A DNA stretch of 64,000 nucleotides, from contig JAQFVV010012423.1 of NCBI GenBank assembly GCA_028023455.1, positions 9,654,269 to 9,718,268 on the forward strand, in the 5' to 3' direction. Position 1 is the stretch's first letter; each line of letters begins with the position of its first letter. This DNA comes from Epiperipatus broadwayi (taxonomy: Eukaryota; Onychophora; Udeonychophora; Euonychophora; Peripatidae). Positions 34,837-47,544 of the stretch are shown here, piece after piece. Below the pieces are notes generated by a model that worked only from the letters and a program-made list of their open reading frames with translations, was not told the origin of the DNA and ran no database searches. The translations under genes were made by a program, and so were the position numbers.

Positions 34837-36989
34837 TGAAACAGTTAGATCGGAGAATCAATCTTAGTTTCATGATTTTCCAAAATTTGGTATGCAAATT
34901 TTGTACTAACCGTTATTCCCGCACAATGAGGCTTTGTTCATCCAAGCCACGTAAAGTTAACTTGATTGTTTCATGTTCTGTATAAATAATTGAATAAAAA
35001 TTTCTTGTATAAATAGTAAGATATATATCGCGTGTGTGTGCATGGTTTGTATATCAATACAAGATTATTTAAAAAAAGGGGGAGAGAAAATTTCATTGCG
35101 CGAATAATTCTTTATTTTAAACAGTTAAATATGTACAAATTCATAGAAAAATACTTGTACAAATTTACTTAAAACCCTGATCAAAGGTTGAATTCTATTA
35201 AGCATTGATTTGACTATATTGTAAAAAGGGAATGTATTAATTAATTGTTTTGCGAACAGAGTAAAATTGTTTGACCGTCTTAGTAATTAAATCGATTGTT
35301 AGATTATTCGTAAAGCCATTTCCTAATTGGAAATGGGTTTTAGATAAATTGTTGAATTGTGTTATCTACAAAATGTTTGTGGAAATGTAAGTGGCATAAT
35401 TGGGGGAAATTATCTTAAAACATTCAATGTACAGAGTGGGTAGCTGAAAGTGAATATTGCTGGAGGCCAGAAAACCAAAGAAGGAAGAGTCCAAAATGAA
35501 GTAATAAATAATTGAGAATTGTGGGAACATTTGACGATTTCATTACATTCTTGTCTTTTCTTGGCAACCCTGAAAAAAGAGTGCTGGAGAGTGAAATTAG
35601 AGGATACCATATTAAGAAGTTAAGTGTAAACTTCAATAATGACGGGCTAAGTCCAGAAAGCTGATCTCTGTCTTGCAGAGTAAACCTCCCTAGCCTGCCA
35701 AAATATCATATGCCTGTGGTTCCAGTTTTCTAACCTTCATGTGCCTGTGGTTCCAGTTTTATAATCTTCAATTTTGAAATCCATTATGTCATTATAAAAA
35801 AATAAAAATGCACGCCTACAATCTGAACAATCACCATCATGAGGAAAGAGTCCAGACGAAGAAAGAATGGTAAATCTACTTTACATAAACTTTTCACTTT
35901 CTTTTAACTTCGATTCCTTATTTAATTATGGTTATGTTTTAATCTTGTACTAAATATGTTAAATAATGTGTTGTTGTTTTTTTGCTAAAATGTCTACAGT
36001 AAACCTGTCAGTAAATTTCTCCCCCCTTTTTTATATTTCTTTTACTCTAGTCTTTAAATAGCAATTTGCTAAACCTTTATATTTTATGATGATTTTAAGA
36101 AATATTTTATTCATTATTATATACATTTCGGTTTAAATTAATGGCCATTGATATTTTTCAACTCAATTAAAGATATTTCTGGTTGCCCTCAGATAATGAT
36201 TATTATATTGAATATAAATTTCGTATGGAATAAATAAATGATTCCTTGTGTTTCGAGTTGGGGAGTATTGATGTATGTATTACACTTTTAATTAATGATG
36301 TTTTATTCTATGCCACCGGGTAGTTAATATTTAGAATCGATTTTATCTATTTGATTGCATATTTTCTTATATGAGGGAAAGGGAAATAATAATAAAAGGT
36401 AGCCATTATTGTATTTACTACCTTCCAAACAGTCAGGAGAAGTATGAGATTCAGAGTGTAATTGATTAATAGTTAAGCATATGATCTTTTGAGCCTTACC
36501 ATTTGGTTTTAAATTACTTTGTCAGACAATTACATGAGAAAAGTTATGGAGGAATAAATGAAGTCCTATATATATTTATAAACTTACTTTGATCATTCGT
36601 TACACAGTGTTACTGGTTTAGTGCTACTTTCACTTCCCATAGCTTGATTCGGTGCCTCATCTGTGACTTCAAACAAGGGAGAAAGAAATTCTTCCCTAGA
36701 CTAACCTGAGGGTGTAAAGACTTGGTAAAGTGCAAGCTGCCCAGCCTTCCATTAATGCACCGCAAACTATTACCTTTGATTTATTATATTTGTTTCTAAT
36801 AGCAGCCAAATACATCACTTCTATAATATAAAATATAAGCTTATTTCCCATCCCAGTAATACATGATGGTTTGATTTGTTTTAAAACCAATGAAGTTACT
36901 TTGGTTTAATAAAATAATTTAGTATAATAAAAATAAACATTTGAAGTTTTATTTTACTCTGACTCTCATATATATCCAATATAATTAAA
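34837..36989 (+). repeat. Left long terminal repeat of the Gypsy element
   Basis: It begins TGAAACAGTTAGATCG directly after a TA run and matches 41721-43912 throughout. A TGCCTGTGGTTCCAGTTTT segment is tandemly duplicated at about 35710-35770 here but single in the right LTR. The 3' edge is uncertain: similarity to the right LTR ends around TATAATTAAA near 36989. Short open frames at 35410-35636 and 36696-36890 are not genes. Confidence 0.85.
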
Positions 36990-37740
36990 AAGCATTCTGT
37001 AAGCTGGACTCCTGATGCTTTTGATTTTACATGATTTTTAATGATGTATATACTCACGTTTTAGAAAATCGAAAGTTTAATTGATAGCACCACAGAAGTT
37101 AGTGTTAATATTAATCAATGTTTTATTGAAAAATGTTTTGAAGCAAATAACTGTATTTAAGTTGCGTAATCAATATATATATTTGGGTGAGCAGTGGATT
37201 AAATGATCCATTGTCCACATTTTGCTGACTGGTGCCTTTCAAAAAAATTTATCAGCAAAAATGTTGTCCATGCAGCAGTAGTGCATGTCTTGTTAAAAAA
37301 AAGAGGGAATTGCTGACAGTATTATAAAATAGTATATATATATATATACTAATTATTAGTATGGTTTTTTTTTTGTATATAGGACTGAGGAGAACGGTTT
37401 GAATCGGGTGAAATAAATTTTATCCCATATTATTAATAGTTTAGAAATGTTATCATATATATAGAAAAAGAAAGGAAAAGGGGGTTGCTTATATAACAGA
37501 AATTAATCAGAGCATAGGCGAAAGAAAAAAAGTGAGGCATACAAACTGGATGAGAAAGGGGGAAACTCGGTATCTTGGCAACTGGAGAAGATTTGGCACA
37601 TAGGATCAGGGATCAGTATCTCTTATAAATCTATAAATACATATTTTCACAAAGATCAAAATTGACACACTAAAGTTACACATATAGGTTAAAAGAATAT
37701 ACAAAAGGAAGACAGTGTTTACCGGGAGGCACGGATCAGA
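36990..37740 (+). other. Gypsy 5' leader
   Basis: This is untranslated sequence between the left LTR and gag, unique to the element interior. A TGGACTCCTGATGC stretch near 37003 could be a displaced primer-binding site, but it does not abut the LTR, so I do not call it. Confidence 0.5.
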
Positions 37741-38088
37741 ATGGACAAATCATTTGATCCCCAACATTCCTTGTTCAGAGTGATAGACTTATGGGGAATG
37801 CTGGGAAACCCCCATGAACATATTGACAGTTTGATGGATACTTTCAGGATAATAACCTTAGATAATGAACAACAAATGGCCATCATTCAGCATCATTTGA
37901 AATTGGTCGCCAAAGACTGGTGGGCCATACTGAGAGAAAAACCTAGAAATTTTAAGGAGTATTGTGACAGGCTGCTAAAGACATTCTGGGGTGAGGAGAG
38001 ACAAGAGATTGCATTGCGCAGCCTTATCAAAGAATGCTTTCCAGCAGGAAATTTAATTACCCTAACCAAATTTTTTCTGCAGAGGTGA
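37741..38088 (+). pseudogene. gag: Gypsy gag, N-terminal part
   Basis: This 115-codon frame has the character of a retrotransposon gag capsid domain: HIDSLMDTFRIITLDNEQQM, then HHLKLVAKDWW, then FKEYCDRLLKTFWGEERQ, matching the Retrotrans_gag pattern (tryptophan-containing helix followed by F-x-x-L..F). The methionine at 37741 is plausible as the start because nothing coding precedes it. The frame ends in a stop where the capsid should continue; the rest resumes in another frame near 38142. The protein would coat element RNA. Confidence 0.75.
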
Positions 38089-38141
38089 CCAAGTTTTGTT
38101 CATTACACACTTTCAACTGGTCAGAGCCCTGAGTTATTCGA

Positions 38142-38534
38142 ATGATAGCATATAACATGCCACAAGAAGTCAGGGGGCATATGATCAGTAGCCAAATACA
38201 CACTATTCCGGAGATGGCAAAGTTTTTGGAGACGGTAGATCAATACTTCGAATCTCTGGGCCCAAATAACAGTAAAAGTCAGTCCATTACAACCATTCAC
38301 CAGATGACGAACCTAATTGCAAAGAAGGGAAACCAGGATCATCGAGCGAATTGCTTGTGCCCAGTTATAGAAGTAAAGATAGAAGATAACAAGGTTACAG
38401 TTTTGATTGACTCAGGTAGCCAAGCCTCAATTGTGTCTGCAGATTGGATTGACAGCCTAAAAAGAACCCATGAGATTATGCAGTTGCTAACTCAACCTAT
38501 TCAACTCACATTAGCAAATGGAAAAAAATGCTAA
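38142..38534 (+). pseudogene. Gypsy gag C-terminal part and aspartic protease
   Basis: The first half (MPQEVRGHMISSQIHTIPEM and FLETVDQYFESLG) looks like the end of capsid. The second half contains KVTVLIDSGSQASIVSADWI, the DSG active-site motif of the retroviral-type aspartic protease. I see no CxxCxxxHxxxxC zinc knuckle between them, where many Gypsy elements have one. A stop ends the frame at 38534 inside the protease. Confidence 0.75.
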
Positions 38535-38622
38535 GTGACAACCATCAGGTGTGGTTGGAAGTTAAGATAAATCAAAGGCTTGTGTGGCATATTTTCTTGT
38601 GATGACATGACTTATATATGAT

Positions 38623-38889
38623 GTGGTATTGGGCTCTGATTTCTTAACCCAAAACAATGGGGTGATCGATTATGAAAGGGGAAGATGTTTTTTCGGAAGT
38701 AAAATGGTTAATTTCAAAATGTCGCTTAACCAAAAGTCCAACTACAAAAGTGGTTTGGTCCAGTCAGTCAACCCATCGGTAATCAATAAAAAGGTGCAAG
38801 AATCTGTTCTCATGGAACCTAGGGACATGGACCAGATTGGGAAAATCCTAAAGAAATACCAGGCAGTTTTTTTCTCCTACTTCGGGTGA
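38623..38889 (+). pseudogene. Gypsy protease C-terminus and linker to reverse transcriptase
   Basis: It starts VLGSDFLTQNNGVIDYERG, the usual last protease strand (LGxDFL) followed by a linker. The frame breaks near 38885, at the point where the reverse transcriptase N-terminal sequence (TYPIPFQYRGEVEAQI and then IEHGPSPYNN, in another frame to about 39070) begins. Confidence 0.75.
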
Positions 38890-40180
38890 AATTAGAGGGT
38901 ATACACTTCAGATCCAAGTAAAAGAGGAGACGTACATCCCATCCAAAACTTACCCCATACCTTTCCAGTACAGAGGGGAAGTAGAAGCTCAGATTCATCA
39001 AATGATCGAATGGGGTATTATCGAGCATGGCCCATCACCTTATAACAACCTGTTGGTGGTGGTTAAAAAGAAAAAATGGGAGCTTGCGGTTGTGTTTGGA
39101 TGCCTGCAAATTGAACAGTGTTACCATCCCAGAAAGAGATGCTCCCCCTATTCATGAGGTACTGGTGCATCTGGCAGGTAAAACTGTATTTTCAACTTTG
39201 GATTTGACCATGAGCTACTGGTGGTTAAATCTGGACCCAAGGGATCGGAAATACACTGCTTTTCGATATAATGGGTATACTCATGTATTTAAAAGAATTC
39301 CTTTTGGACTCATAAGCAGCAGAGCAGGATTAATGTGCTGTTTGTGGCAGGTCCTTTCTGAAAAAATACAGAGGCATATGGTATGCTATATGGATGACCT
39401 GGTAATCATGTCAGAAGATCTGAAGGAACATTTACAACATTTGGAAAGGTTCCTCAGAGAATGTAAAGAAAACAATATCACTGTAAATTTGGAGAAGAGC
39501 TATTTTGCCATTGGTGAGATAACTTTCCTGGGTCATGTCATCAACCAACATGGAATCAAGGTCCACCCAGATAAAATTGCTGCTATAGAAAAATTTTCTA
39601 CCCCAACCAACCCGAGGCAGGTTCGATCATTTCTGGGCCTTTGCAACTTCTACCATAAATTCTATCTGGATTTCACCCAGGAAACTAGTAACCTCATGGA
39701 CCTCATCAAAAAAAATCACAAGTGGGAATGGACACCCTGTCATGACAAAGAACTCCTTCATGTAAAATTTTTTTTATGGGCTGTAATGCTGCACCATCCG
39801 GATTTCCATTGTCCTTTTTATGTACAAATGGACAGCAGCAAACAGGGACTAGGAGCTATTCTGTTCCAAATAAGTGACACCGGAGCCCATCAAGTTATAT
39901 ATTTTTGCAGCCATGCTTTGAAGGTGCAGAAGTTCATTACACTATGACAGAACAAGAAACTCTTACCATTGTATGGGCATGCCAGAAATTCCAGCAGTTC
40001 CTGTTGGGGTCTGAAGTGATATACATTATAATGGACCATCATTGCCTGGAGTTTCTTAACAAGAGTTTTCTTACTAATGACCATCTAATCAGGTAGAGTC
40101 TGGCTCTCCAACATTTCTGGTACCAAGTCCACTACTGCCCTGGATCAGAAAATATTGTGGCAGACATATTGAGCCACCAC
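38885..40180 (+). pseudogene. pol: Gypsy reverse transcriptase and RNase H
   Basis: The main frame (39027-39947) holds LDACKLN, FSTLDLTMSYWWLNLDPRDR, IPFGLISSRAGL, YMDDLVIMS (catalytic YxDD), FLGHVINQHGI and VRSFLGLCNFYHKF, all standard Ty3/Gypsy reverse transcriptase blocks, followed by RNase H starting FYVQMDSSKQGLGAILF. A one-base length change in an A run near 39070 separates the N-terminal part. A second shift near 39905 moves RNase H into the frame 39905-40096 (MTEQETLTIVWACQKFQQFL), and a stop follows at 40095. The N-terminal 20 residues of the 39027 frame are out-of-frame translation. The enzyme is not producible intact. Confidence 0.9.
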
Positions 40181-40199
40181 CCGATACTGATGAAAATAC

Positions 40200-41473
40200 A
40201 AAACCTTGAAATAAGGACTTGGAAATTATGACTACAACTATATCGAGCCCTGTAGAAGCTGAATTATGGAATTTTAGTTATTGGCAAAATATACAGTACC
40301 ACATATCATCCAGGATCTGTCTAAACCATCGGATAAAAATCCGAAGTCACAAAGCAGATATCCTCACTTCCGGATTGAGGAAGGCATATTACAAATCCAG
40401 ACCAAAGATTACAGTGCCCCTTGGAAAATTGTGGTACCTAATAGACTTAGGGCCCCTATAATTAAACATGTACACCAATCTCTAGGACATTATTGGGCCC
40501 AGGAAGATTGAAGAAGCGGTCCAGTGCCAATTCTACTGGCCGAGAATGTATCACCAGATCATATCCATTACGAGACAGTGTGATACCTGTGCTATTACTA
40601 AATCTCCCAACAAGTCCTATACAGGACAAATAAAACCTGTGATAGCCACTAGACCAAACAAGATCCTTGCAATAGGCCACTATGGCCCCTTGCCCAAGCT
40701 TAAAGCATTTCAGTATTTGTTGGTCTCGTATGATATTTTTTCCAAATACGTTAAAATTTTTTTATACCCAGTTCAGTCTGCAAACACCAGAAATGCAACT
40801 CAGGCCCTTCAGGAAAAACCAATTTCAAGAGGTAGGTAAGCCTGAAACCATACTTTCCGACCACGGTTCTGCATTCACCTCAAAAGAGTGGAAAAACTGG
40901 ATAAAGAAGCAGAACATAAATCATCGTTTAACATCAATAATAAACCTGCAATTGAACCTGTGCGAGAGAGTCATGAGAGAAATCGGTTGACTTTTCCACA
41001 TGTGTGTATCGACAGATCATCGGAAATTGGTTGATAAAATTCAATACATCATGGATTGCATCAATGACACTATGAATTAATCCACGAGTTTTCCCCCTAT
41101 GCATCTTCACTATGGTATACTATGCCTGCCTATTTCTCCACACTATCACAAAAGGGGGTTACATATCAATCACAGCACAGACCAAGACAGGGCCCAGAAA
41201 CAATTTGAACGCATGGCACAAAAGAGAATTAAAATAGGAGGAAAGCAACATCACAATTTTAAAAAGGGGGATCAAGTCTGGCTAAGATCACCAAGAGCCA
41301 GTAATGCACCCAGGAAGAAATTCAAAAAGTTCTTCCCCTTATATAATGGGCCATATGAGATAGTAGAAGAATGCCATGAGAATGCATTGTTACTAAAAGG
41401 AAAGGGTCTGCAAGGGAGTCACAATGCTAGACAATTAAAACCATATGTACCTCCTGACCCAGGGAGATCATAG
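40200..41473 (+). pseudogene. pol: Gypsy integrase with GPY/F-type C-terminus
   Basis: The zinc-binding region is broken across 40281-40560: HVHQSLGH, then CDTCAITK in the frame starting at 40546. The core shows GHYGPLPKLK, where the first catalytic aspartate is expected but H is read, then VSYDIFSKYVKIF, and in a third frame ETILSDHGSAFTSKEW with the second aspartate. The last frame (41099-41473) carries FKKGDQVWLRS and YNGPYEIVEECHENALLLKG, the GPY/F module. At least four frameshifts or stops occur. There is no chromodomain after it; the frame ends DPGRS. Confidence 0.85.
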
Positions 41474-41707
41474 TGGACACATATAGTTCAGGCTACACGG
41501 GTAAATGACCATAATATTTTTAAATATAAATCCATGAGTAACAAATGTAATAAATATTAGTAAACTGACGTTTGATAAAATGTATCATTTTACACCATGT
41601 TCAGATCAAAATTCTCACTCAGACTGTTCTCTGAAGTCAAACGACTTTGTAAGTTGATGCAGGTTCTGTAATATATGTGTAAACCTTTTTTATTATTATT
41701 TTTTTTT

Positions 41708-41720
41708 AAGTGGGAAGAAA
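41708..41720 (+). promoter_or_regulatory. Polypurine tract of the Gypsy element
   Basis: AAGTGGGAAGAAA, purine except one T, sits immediately before the right LTR start. This is where plus-strand DNA synthesis is primed in LTR elements. Confidence 0.7.
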
Positions 41721-43912
41721 TGAAACAGTTAGATCGAAGAATCGATCTTAGTTTCATGATTTTCCAAAATTTGGTATGGAAAATTTTGTACTAACCATTA
41801 TTCCCATGAAATGAGGCTTTGTTCATCCAAGCCATGTAAAGTTAATTAGTTGTTTCATGTTTTGTATAAATAATTGAATAAGAATTTCTTGTATAAATAT
41901 TGTAAATAGTAAGATATATATATATTGTGTGTGTGCATGGTTTGTATATCAATACAAGATTATTTAAAAAAAGGGGGGAGAGAAAGTTTCATTGCACGAA
42001 TAATTTTTTATTTTAAACAGTTAAATATGTACAAATTCATAGAAAAATACTTGTACAAATTTACTTAAAACCCTGGTCAAAGGTTGAATTCTATTAAGCA
42101 TTGATTTGACTATATTGTAAAAAGGGAATGTATTAATTAATTGTTTTGCGAACAGAGTAAAATTGTTCGACCGTCTTAGTAATTAAATCGATTGTTAGAT
42201 TATTCGTAAAGCCATTTCCTAATTGGAAATGGGTTTCAGATAAATTGTTGAATCTTGTTATCTACAAAATGTTTGTATAAGTGGAAATGTAAGTGGCATA
42301 ATTGAGGGAAATTATCTTAAAACATTCCAATGTACAGAGTGGGTAGCTGAAAGTGAATATTTCTGGAGGCCAGAAAACCAAAGGCGGAGGAGTCCGAAAT
42401 GAAGTAATAAATAATCAAGAGAATTGTGGGAAAATTTGACGATTTCATTACATTCTTGTCTTTTCTTGGTGACCCTGAAAAAAAAGAGTGTTGGAGAGTG
42501 AAATTAGAGGATGCCATAATAAGAAGTTGCATGTAAACTTCAATAATGATGGGCTAAGTCCAGAAAGCTGATCTCTGACCTGTCGATTAAACCTCCCTAG
42601 CCTGCCGAAATATCATGTGCTTGTGGTTCCAGTTTTCTAACCTTCAATTTTGAAATCCATTATGTTGTTATAAAAAAATCAAAATGTGCACCTACGTTAT
42701 GAACAATCATCATCGTTGTTATAAAAAAATCAAAATGTGAACCTACGTTCTGAACAATCATCATTGCGAGAAAAGAGTCCAGATGAAGAAAGAATGGTAA
42801 ATCTACTTTACATGAACTTTTCACTTTCTTTTAACTTCGATCCCTTATTTAATTATGGTTATGTTCTAATCTTGTACTAAATATGTTAAATATTTGTTTT
42901 TGTTTTTTGCTAAAATGTCTACAGTAAACCTGTCAGTAAATCCCCCCCCCCTTTTATATTTCTTTTACTCTAGTCTTTAAAGAGCAATTTACTAAGCCTT
43001 TATATTTTATAATGATTTTAAGAAATATTTTATTCATTATTATATACATTTCGGTTTAAATTAATGGCCATTGATATTTTTCAACTCGATTAAAGATATT
43101 TCAGGTTACTTAGATAATGATTATTATATTAAATATAAATTTCATATGGAATAAATAATTGATTCCTTGTGTTTCGAGTTGGGGAGTATCGATGTATGTA
43201 TTATGGTTTTAATTAATGATGTTTTATTCTATGCCATCGGGTAGTTAATATTTAGAATCGATTTTATCTATTTGATTGCATATTTTCTTATTCGAGGGAA
43301 AGGGGAAATAATAATAAAAGGTAACCATTATTGTATTTACTACCTTCCCAACAGTCAGGAGGAGTATGAGTTTCAGAGTGTAATTGATTAATAGTTAAGC
43401 ATATGATCTTTTGAGCCTTACCATGTGGTTTTAAATTACTCTGTCAGATGATTACATGGGAAAAGTTATGGAGGAATAAATGAAGTCTTATATATATTTA
43501 TAAACTTACTTCAATCATTTGTTACACAATGTTACTGGTTTAGTGCTACTTTCGCTTCCCATAGTTTGATTCGGTGCCTCATCTGTGACTTCAAACAAGG
43601 GAGAAAGAAATTCTTCCCTAGACTCACTTGAGGGCGTAAAGACTTGCTAAAGTGCAAGCTGCCCAGCCTTCCATTAATGCACTGCAAACTATTACCTTTG
43701 ATTTATTATATTTGTCTCTAATACTAGCCAGTTACATCACTTCTATATTATAAAATATAAGCTTATTTCCCATCCCTGTAATACATGATGGTTTGATTTG
43801 TTTTAAAACCAATGAAGTTACTTTGGTTTAATAAAATAATTTAGTATAATAAGGATAAAACTTTTGAAGTTTTATTTTACTCCGACTCTCATATATATCA
43901 TGTATAATTAAA
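41721..43912 (+). repeat. Right long terminal repeat of the Gypsy element
   Basis: It starts TGAAACAGTTAGATCG like the left LTR. A 51-bp unit beginning GTTGTTATAAAAAAATC is duplicated in tandem at 42664-42765 here but single on the left. Similarity ends around 43912. Confidence 0.85.
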
Positions 43913-44610
43913 CATGTAAATCAATCAATTGTTTTAAGTCATGCTAGTGTTGTATTTAGAGAAGAAATCATTTGTGATATTGTCTACATCGGGCATGGGA
44001 TACAATGGTTATAAAGTCAACCCAGAAATATCAATGAAATGTTGTTTGTCAATTATAATATTTTCCATTAAAGACTAGAAGTAAACTAATTGATATTGTA
44101 TATAACAAGTTAGCTGTACTGTATGTGAATATTATTTAATAGCAATAGTAATTATTAAATATTTGTATAATCCATTTTTGCCTCTCTATTCATTAAAATA
44201 GTTATTTTACCGCCATTTGATTACTGTCTGTGTTGACAACCCAAGAATATATATATTATATTGATTGTTTACAGCATTGAGAGTACACCACACATCTATA
44301 TATAAATTAGTCAGAGTTATATTGTTCATTTTTTCCACCGAGCTAGTTTAGGCAATACCATGTACCATGGATTCTGTTATACCTCGGTCATTTGTATGCA
44401 GGGTTTGGGTTTGAATTCAGTTTGGTTTCGGATTTAGTTCTGGAGTTGGTCTGGGTTCGAAGTTGGTTTCTGTGTATAATTGATGGGTTGCGGTTGACTG
44501 GTACAATATATATATATATAATATAAGTAATTGTTTTAAATCTTTAATTTATCAATATTAATAGTAAAGATGCTAGAGGTCATTTGTTATTAAAAATTTT
44601 CAGTTGTCCT
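43913..44610. other. AT-rich DNA, no gene seen
   Basis: No coding or repeat signal was recognised between the LTR element and the TTAA element. Confidence 0.5.
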
Positions 44611-44614
44611 TTAA

Positions 44615-45360
44615 CCTTTTAACCGCTAATTATATTATTGGTTGTATGAGGTAAAAATCAAATCTTTTAATTGGCCAACTCACAAACTGAAGACAAAGCC
44701 TATTGTTAAAACATATTCACCTATAATATTAAATTCAACTCAGATACGTTTATAAAAAGTATATTACTAATTTTTCAGGTTATGAAGAGAACGAAAGTTC
44801 TTTCAAAAATAAATTGCTATTTATTTATTCTAAAATATTCAATTTCGGCAACATAAAAGCTATAATATAAACAAAAAGGTCGACTTTTACGTTATAGAAA
44901 AGTAAATATTTCTTTTTATTAAATCTTAAATATTTTTACTAAAATCTTCAATATTTTTCGAAAATAATTTTGTTTTTTTAGTATTCTCTCTGAAAATAAT
45001 TTGTAATTTCTCAAAATATTCTTTTATAATACTTTAAATCATATTCGAAATGAAAATCTCAGCGTTTTTCTTTATTTTCTTTGATCAGGCGGTTTCTTTG
45101 TTCTTTCCAGCCAATCAGAATGTCTTTTTCGGCTGAGAGCATGCTAACAACCAATCACAACTAATGTTCTTTCTTTGTTTAGGTTTAAATGCGTTTTTTT
45201 TTATTTTTTACTTGTAAAATAATTCGGAAGAGGGCACCATCTTACAGAACTTTTAAAAACCTATTCAATACCTGTCAAACGAATATTTTAGCATAAGAAC
45301 TGGCAGAGTTAGAGTGACGTCAGATGTCGATGAGGAGCCTCGTAAGAGGCGGGAAAAGGG
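44615..45360 (+). mobile_element. piggyBac-like non-autonomous element, copy 1
   Basis: The 746-bp element is flanked by TTAA on both sides (44611-44614 and 45361-45364). Its ends are imperfect inverted repeats, CCTTTTAACCGC at the left and GCGGGAAAAGGG at the right. TTAA target duplication and CCYTTT-type ends are hallmarks of piggyBac. The internal sequence aligns along its length with the reverse complement of 59391-60337. It has no transposase and would rely on one supplied in trans. It contains two CCAAT boxes (45111, 45151) and an AGAGGGCACCA segment at 45229. Confidence 0.75.
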
Positions 45361-45364
45361 TTAA

Positions 45365-47539
45365 TTCTTAAACCTTATATATGTATGATATATTAATAAA
45401 CTGGTTTCAAATTTCAATTTATTAACAAATGATTATATATTAGATAGTATTGATCATTAAAATACTTGTTGTTTTAATTTAAATGCATTATACATGCATG
45501 CTACATACGTGGGTCATATACATGTAGGCTGAAAACTAATTAATTGTCATTTGTTTTCATAGGAGTCATTGATAAATATACACATAATGTATTTTATTTG
45601 TGTTTACAATTTTATCATTATTTAATATTCCTCTTCAGAATTTAATTCACAATTTTATTATTAGATATCTTTAAAAAGATAGATCATGCTGTAGATATTT
45701 TATGTTTGTATTATATATACATATTTCTTCACATATGAGATAGGAGTCATTTCTATATGTTATTTATAAAATTTTCATATAATAGAGTTATATAGTCCAT
45801 GATAAATGTTTATTGAAGTCTCAGAATTAATGAAGATATAAAGGAAGATATTGAATTTAGTATCCATGATAGAATTCCTATTATAAATAATAAATCTAAA
45901 AAGTTCGTACTTATAGTCCAAAGGAAAAGTATAGTTTTAATCGAAAATGAAGCAAATAAATATCCAACACAGTAGAAAAAGAAAATTCAAAATTTTTAAG
46001 TTTTTGAGTTAAATGATCTAACTTTGAGAAACATATCGATGATTCCAAATTATTACTTTAAGAAGCTATTATTATTTTCATTATTTCTCCCTTATTACAT
46101 CTTTCTGTGTGTTAAATAATAAATGATTCTTATGCAAATACAAACGTCAATCCATGCCTATTGTTAGTAAATATTGTTAATTTAAATAATACTGAATTAA
46201 AATGAAAACTTGAAAGATAAACAAATATTGTATGTGTTTAATATAATTATTGCCAGTGGAAAAGAAAATCAAATTATAATTAAAATAAAGTATATACCAT
46301 TTGTTTAATATGAAACTACTTTGTGTTCTTTATTTTTCACTTTTCGGCATAAAGGTCAGTAAGTAATGCTTGAAGCTTAGAATTACTTAAATGATAATTT
46401 TTGTGTTTTGCTTAATATTTAATTTTATAATTATTTATCTAAGCCATCACTAATCATTATATTGTTTTACATATAATCTACATTTGCAGCATAGGTTATT
46501 TTGGTGAATAATTAAATCACTGATCAAGTTAATCCTGAGAATAATCATTTAATATCTCTTGTTATTGCTTTTTAGTATCTAGGCATATTTTATGTATAGC
46601 TAGTCAGATAGTCAATATTGTACTTGTAGTCAATGATTAAACCATCCAATGACTGGGCTAGTTTATTTTCTTTTATATGTATAATTTCCATTACAATTGA
46701 TGTCTTTCAATGTGCAACTTGATTAATTGATTGGTAGTTGTAAAGTATACTATTACAACATGTAAGCTCAATTGATTGATTGGTTAGTGGTTGTAAAGTT
46801 TTTCTTTACAATTGACTCCACAATGTAGCACTATGATTAATTAAGCTCCAATACATCTATTTAAAATTTTAAAATGACATACCTAGTACATTATAATTAG
46901 CTCTCAATGATTTACATATATAGATGCTTATTATTTTTATATATATATTTAATAGTTTTTGCCTACCATATACACTTCAAACACATGAATAAACTTGTAA
47001 ATTAAATTATAGTATTTTTATGTGACATGTGTAGACCACCACTTAACAGTTTATTATGAAGATAATTTGTTTTAAAGATTTTAAGGTGATAAACAATTGT
47101 TGCATATTGTCTGGGTAAAAAAATGTAGGACATAGAGTTTCTGATACTGAATTGAAACTAGTTACATATATTACCATTAGATTAGCAAGGGTATGCATTC
47201 CAATGGTGAAAATAATAAAAATAATATATATTTCTGGAGTAATAAACAACTAGAATATTTCAAACAAAAGAATAAGTGATTTATAATTGCTAATGATAAA
47301 AATGTAAAAAATCCAAGTAATTATTTAGAAATTATTATAATAAATTCTGTCAGTTTCATGACTATATTCATAAACATTTAAAGATTCTTTGTAACATAGT
47401 GAACAGTTAAGATCAGTGAAATTATTAGGTAAATGGGAAATACTCATTTTAATGCTTGAGAGGAGAGAAGGGTCTTTATTTAACATTTATAAATATGAGC
47501 ATCATTAGTTCAATTATAAATTTAACAAGAAATAGTAAA
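45365..47539. other. AT-rich DNA, no gene seen
   Basis: Two or three imperfect units of about 60 bp containing TGATTAATTGATTGGTAGTTG-like sequence lie at about 46690-46850. No coding signal was recognised. Confidence 0.5.
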
Positions 47540-47544
47540 TATCT

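Larger units (their letters stand above)
34837..43912 (+). mobile_element. Ty3/Gypsy LTR retrotransposon, full structure, degenerate
   Basis: The element is about 9.1 kb with two LTRs of about 2.15-2.19 kb in direct orientation flanking gag-, protease-, reverse transcriptase-, RNase H- and integrase-like sequence in Gypsy order on the plus strand. A purine-rich tract abuts the right LTR. The LTRs differ by many substitutions and by reciprocal small tandem duplications, so the insertion is not recent. Coding regions carry several frameshifts and stops. No envelope-like frame is visible between integrase and the right LTR. The outer target duplication is not identifiable because the left flank is a TA run. 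Confidence 0.9.

Noticed and set aside
35410-35636. Two overlapping minus-strand frames in the left LTR, and a counterpart at 42317-42532
   Set aside because: They lie inside the LTR on the antisense strand, differ between the two LTRs by frameshifts, and have no known domain.
36990-37030. Primer-binding site for the Gypsy element
   Set aside because: The only TGG-starting candidate lies several bases away from the LTR edge and does not clearly match a tRNA 3' end.
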